A DNA stretch of 6,824 nucleotides from Bacteroidales bacterium (GTDB taxonomy: Bacteria; Bacteroidota; Bacteroidia; Bacteroidales; UBA932). How positions within the stretch are numbered: position 1 is the first letter of the stretch; every line of letters begins with the position of its first letter. Under the pieces are notes generated by a model. That model did not search any database. It saw only the letters and a program-made list of their open reading frames with translations, and had not been told where the DNA came from. Made by a program: the position numbers and the translations under genes. The stretch lies in NCBI GenBank assembly GCA_016295245.1, contig JAEDLO010000084.1, positions 1-6,824 of the forward strand, read 5' to 3'. Shown here one piece after another: positions 6,204 to 6,824 of the stretch.

Positions 6204-6701
6204 TTATTTGTTTCGCGGAAGCTCGAATACTTCCATATCTTTCAGGGCGCCGTCCTCTATCTTGAAGCGCAGGGCGGTGCGGACTACGTGCCAGCCCTGG
6301 ATGCCGGCGGCTCCGGGGTTGATGTACATCATATCGCGGGAGGTGTCGCGCATCACCTTGAGGATGTGGGAGTGGCCGCAGATGAAGATGTCGGGCTTGT
6401 AGTTGTCGATGAGGGCGTGGGCGCGCAGGTCATAGTGGCCGGGGCTGCCGCCGATATGGGTCATCAACACCTTGAGCCCCTGCAGTTCGAGATACTGGTG
6501 CGAAGGGTATTCGCTGCGGATGTCCTGGCCGTCGCAGTTGCCGCTCACGCCGACAAGGGGTTTGAACTCCCGGATGGAGTCGGCAAAACTCAGGCCTCCC
6601 CCGAAGTCGCCGGCGTGCCATATCACGTCGACAGGCTCGAAGAAAGCCTTGAAGCCGGCGCTGAACACGCCGTGGGTGTCGCTGATCAGCCCGATGTACA
6701 T
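6204..6701 (-). CDS. YfcE/MJ0936-like metallophosphoesterase
   Basis: A small calcineurin-like phosphodiesterase of 165 residues. The bimetal site is complete: SDTHG (D8, H10), HAGDFG (D32), GNCDG (N55), a histidine in THIGG (H82), and GHSH (H110, H112), followed by INPGAAG (127-133). Family members hydrolyse phosphodiesters such as bis-p-nitrophenyl phosphate with Mn(II) in vitro, and some act on small phosphodiesters, but the natural substrate is usually unknown and cannot be read from this sequence. There is no signal peptide or membrane segment, so it should be cytosolic. The ATG lies 6 bases after the galE stop. The match to family length and motif order is good; I give no gene symbol because orthology to E. 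coli yfcE is not established. Confidence 0.94.
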   Translation of the reverse strand: MYIGLISDTHGVFSAGFKAFFEPVDVIWHAGDFGGGLSFADSIREFKPLVGVSGNCDGQDIRSEYPSHQYLELQGLKVLMTHIGGSPGHYDLRAHALIDNYKPDIFICGHSHILKVMRDTSRDMMYINPGAAGIQGWHVVRTALRFKIEDGALKDMEVFELPRNK

Positions 6702-6707
6702 AGGAAA

Positions 6708-6824
6708 CTAGGCGTTCTCGGCGAGATGCTTCTCCCAGGCCCAGGCGGCCTGCAGGGTCTGCTCGATACTGCGCTCAGCCTTCCAGCCGAGTTCGTTGTT
6801 GGCCAGGGTAGGGTCGGCCCAGAT
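6708..6824 (-). CDS. galE: UDP-glucose 4-epimerase, C-terminal fragment
   Basis: Thirty-eight codons and a TAG stop are visible; the gene continues beyond the right edge. The peptide begins IWADPTLANNELGWKAER, and the C-terminal end of GalE-type short-chain dehydrogenases carries this pattern (A-D-P-x-x-A-x-x-x-L-G-W-x-A). It then has an amphipathic helix containing LQAAWAWEKH and ends HLAENA. GalE interconverts UDP-glucose and UDP-galactose with bound NAD in the cytosol, feeding the Leloir pathway and surface polysaccharide synthesis. The Rossmann fold and the catalytic Ser/Tyr/Lys lie outside the window, so a related nucleotide-sugar epimerase is possible, but the ADPTLAN-ELGW tail is typical of GalE. 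It is the first visible gene of the minus-strand array and ends 6 bases before the phosphoesterase start. Confidence 0.85.
   Translation of the reverse strand: MWADPTLANNELGWKAERSIEQTLQAAWAWEKHLAENA

Larger units (their letters stand above)
151..6824 (-). other. Putative nine-gene co-directional operon, galE to ispF
   Basis: Nine minus-strand genes follow each other with spacings, in transcription order, of 6 (galE to phosphoesterase), 15 (to radA), 0 (to rsmE), 11 or 2 depending on the start chosen (to the small membrane protein), 3 (to mutL), 3 (to rhomboid), a 1-base overlap (to tsaC) and 4 bases (to ispF). No gap can hold a full promoter, and no hairpin with a T tract lies between the genes. 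Co-transcription is therefore inferred; promoters inside coding regions cannot be excluded. Start sites lack clear Shine-Dalgarno motifs, as is common in Bacteroidota. The operon promoter must lie right of the window, and its 3' terminator is not obvious before the convergent hsp20-like gene. Confidence 0.7.

Noticed and set aside
1..6824. Search for mobile elements, CRISPR, RNA genes, toxin-antitoxin or defence modules
   Set aside because: Coding sequence fills the window apart from the convergent junction of 61 bases. I saw no inverted-repeat ends, repeat-spacer pattern, tRNA-like fold or accessory gene families, and nothing to support an undescribed system.

Overview
The window reads as a chromosomal housekeeping segment from a GC-rich member of the Bacteroidota, probably order Bacteroidales. 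Three things point there: the mutL-rhomboid neighbourhood, a small one-helix protein with an FNYKPIYYNPE motif that I recall from that phylum, and the absence of Shine-Dalgarno-like sequences before nearly every start, with AT-rich start contexts instead. The order-level placement is inference; no rRNA or other decisive marker is present.

Layout, left to right. Bases 1-89 carry the last codons of a plus-strand Hsp20/alpha-crystallin chaperone, followed by a strong intrinsic terminator (108-137). From 151 to the right edge everything is on the minus strand and forms one compact array. In transcription order it is galE (3' end only, 6708-6824), a YfcE-like metallophosphoesterase (6204-6701), radA (4824-6188), rsmE (4095-4823), a small membrane protein (3781-4083), mutL (1972-3777), a rhomboid protease (1252-1968), tsaC (632-1252) and ispF (151-627). 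Junctions range from a 1-base overlap to 15 bases, so there is no room for conventional promoters between genes and co-transcription from upstream of the window is likely. The two transcription units converge in the 61 bases between 89 and 151.

Functionally the array mixes genome maintenance (radA, mutL), RNA modification for translation (rsmE on 16S rRNA, tsaC on tRNA), isoprenoid precursor synthesis (ispF), sugar nucleotide metabolism (galE), membrane proteolysis (rhomboid) and two less defined genes. It looks like a co-expressed set of core genes rather than one pathway.

I found no mobile element, CRISPR array, RNA gene, toxin-antitoxin or defence module, and no evidence of an undescribed system. 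The points most worth checking are a MutL whose C-terminal endonuclease signature is eroded by charge-neutralising changes, an apparent acidic insertion of about 19 residues in TsaC, and the uncharacterised membrane protein between rsmE and mutL.
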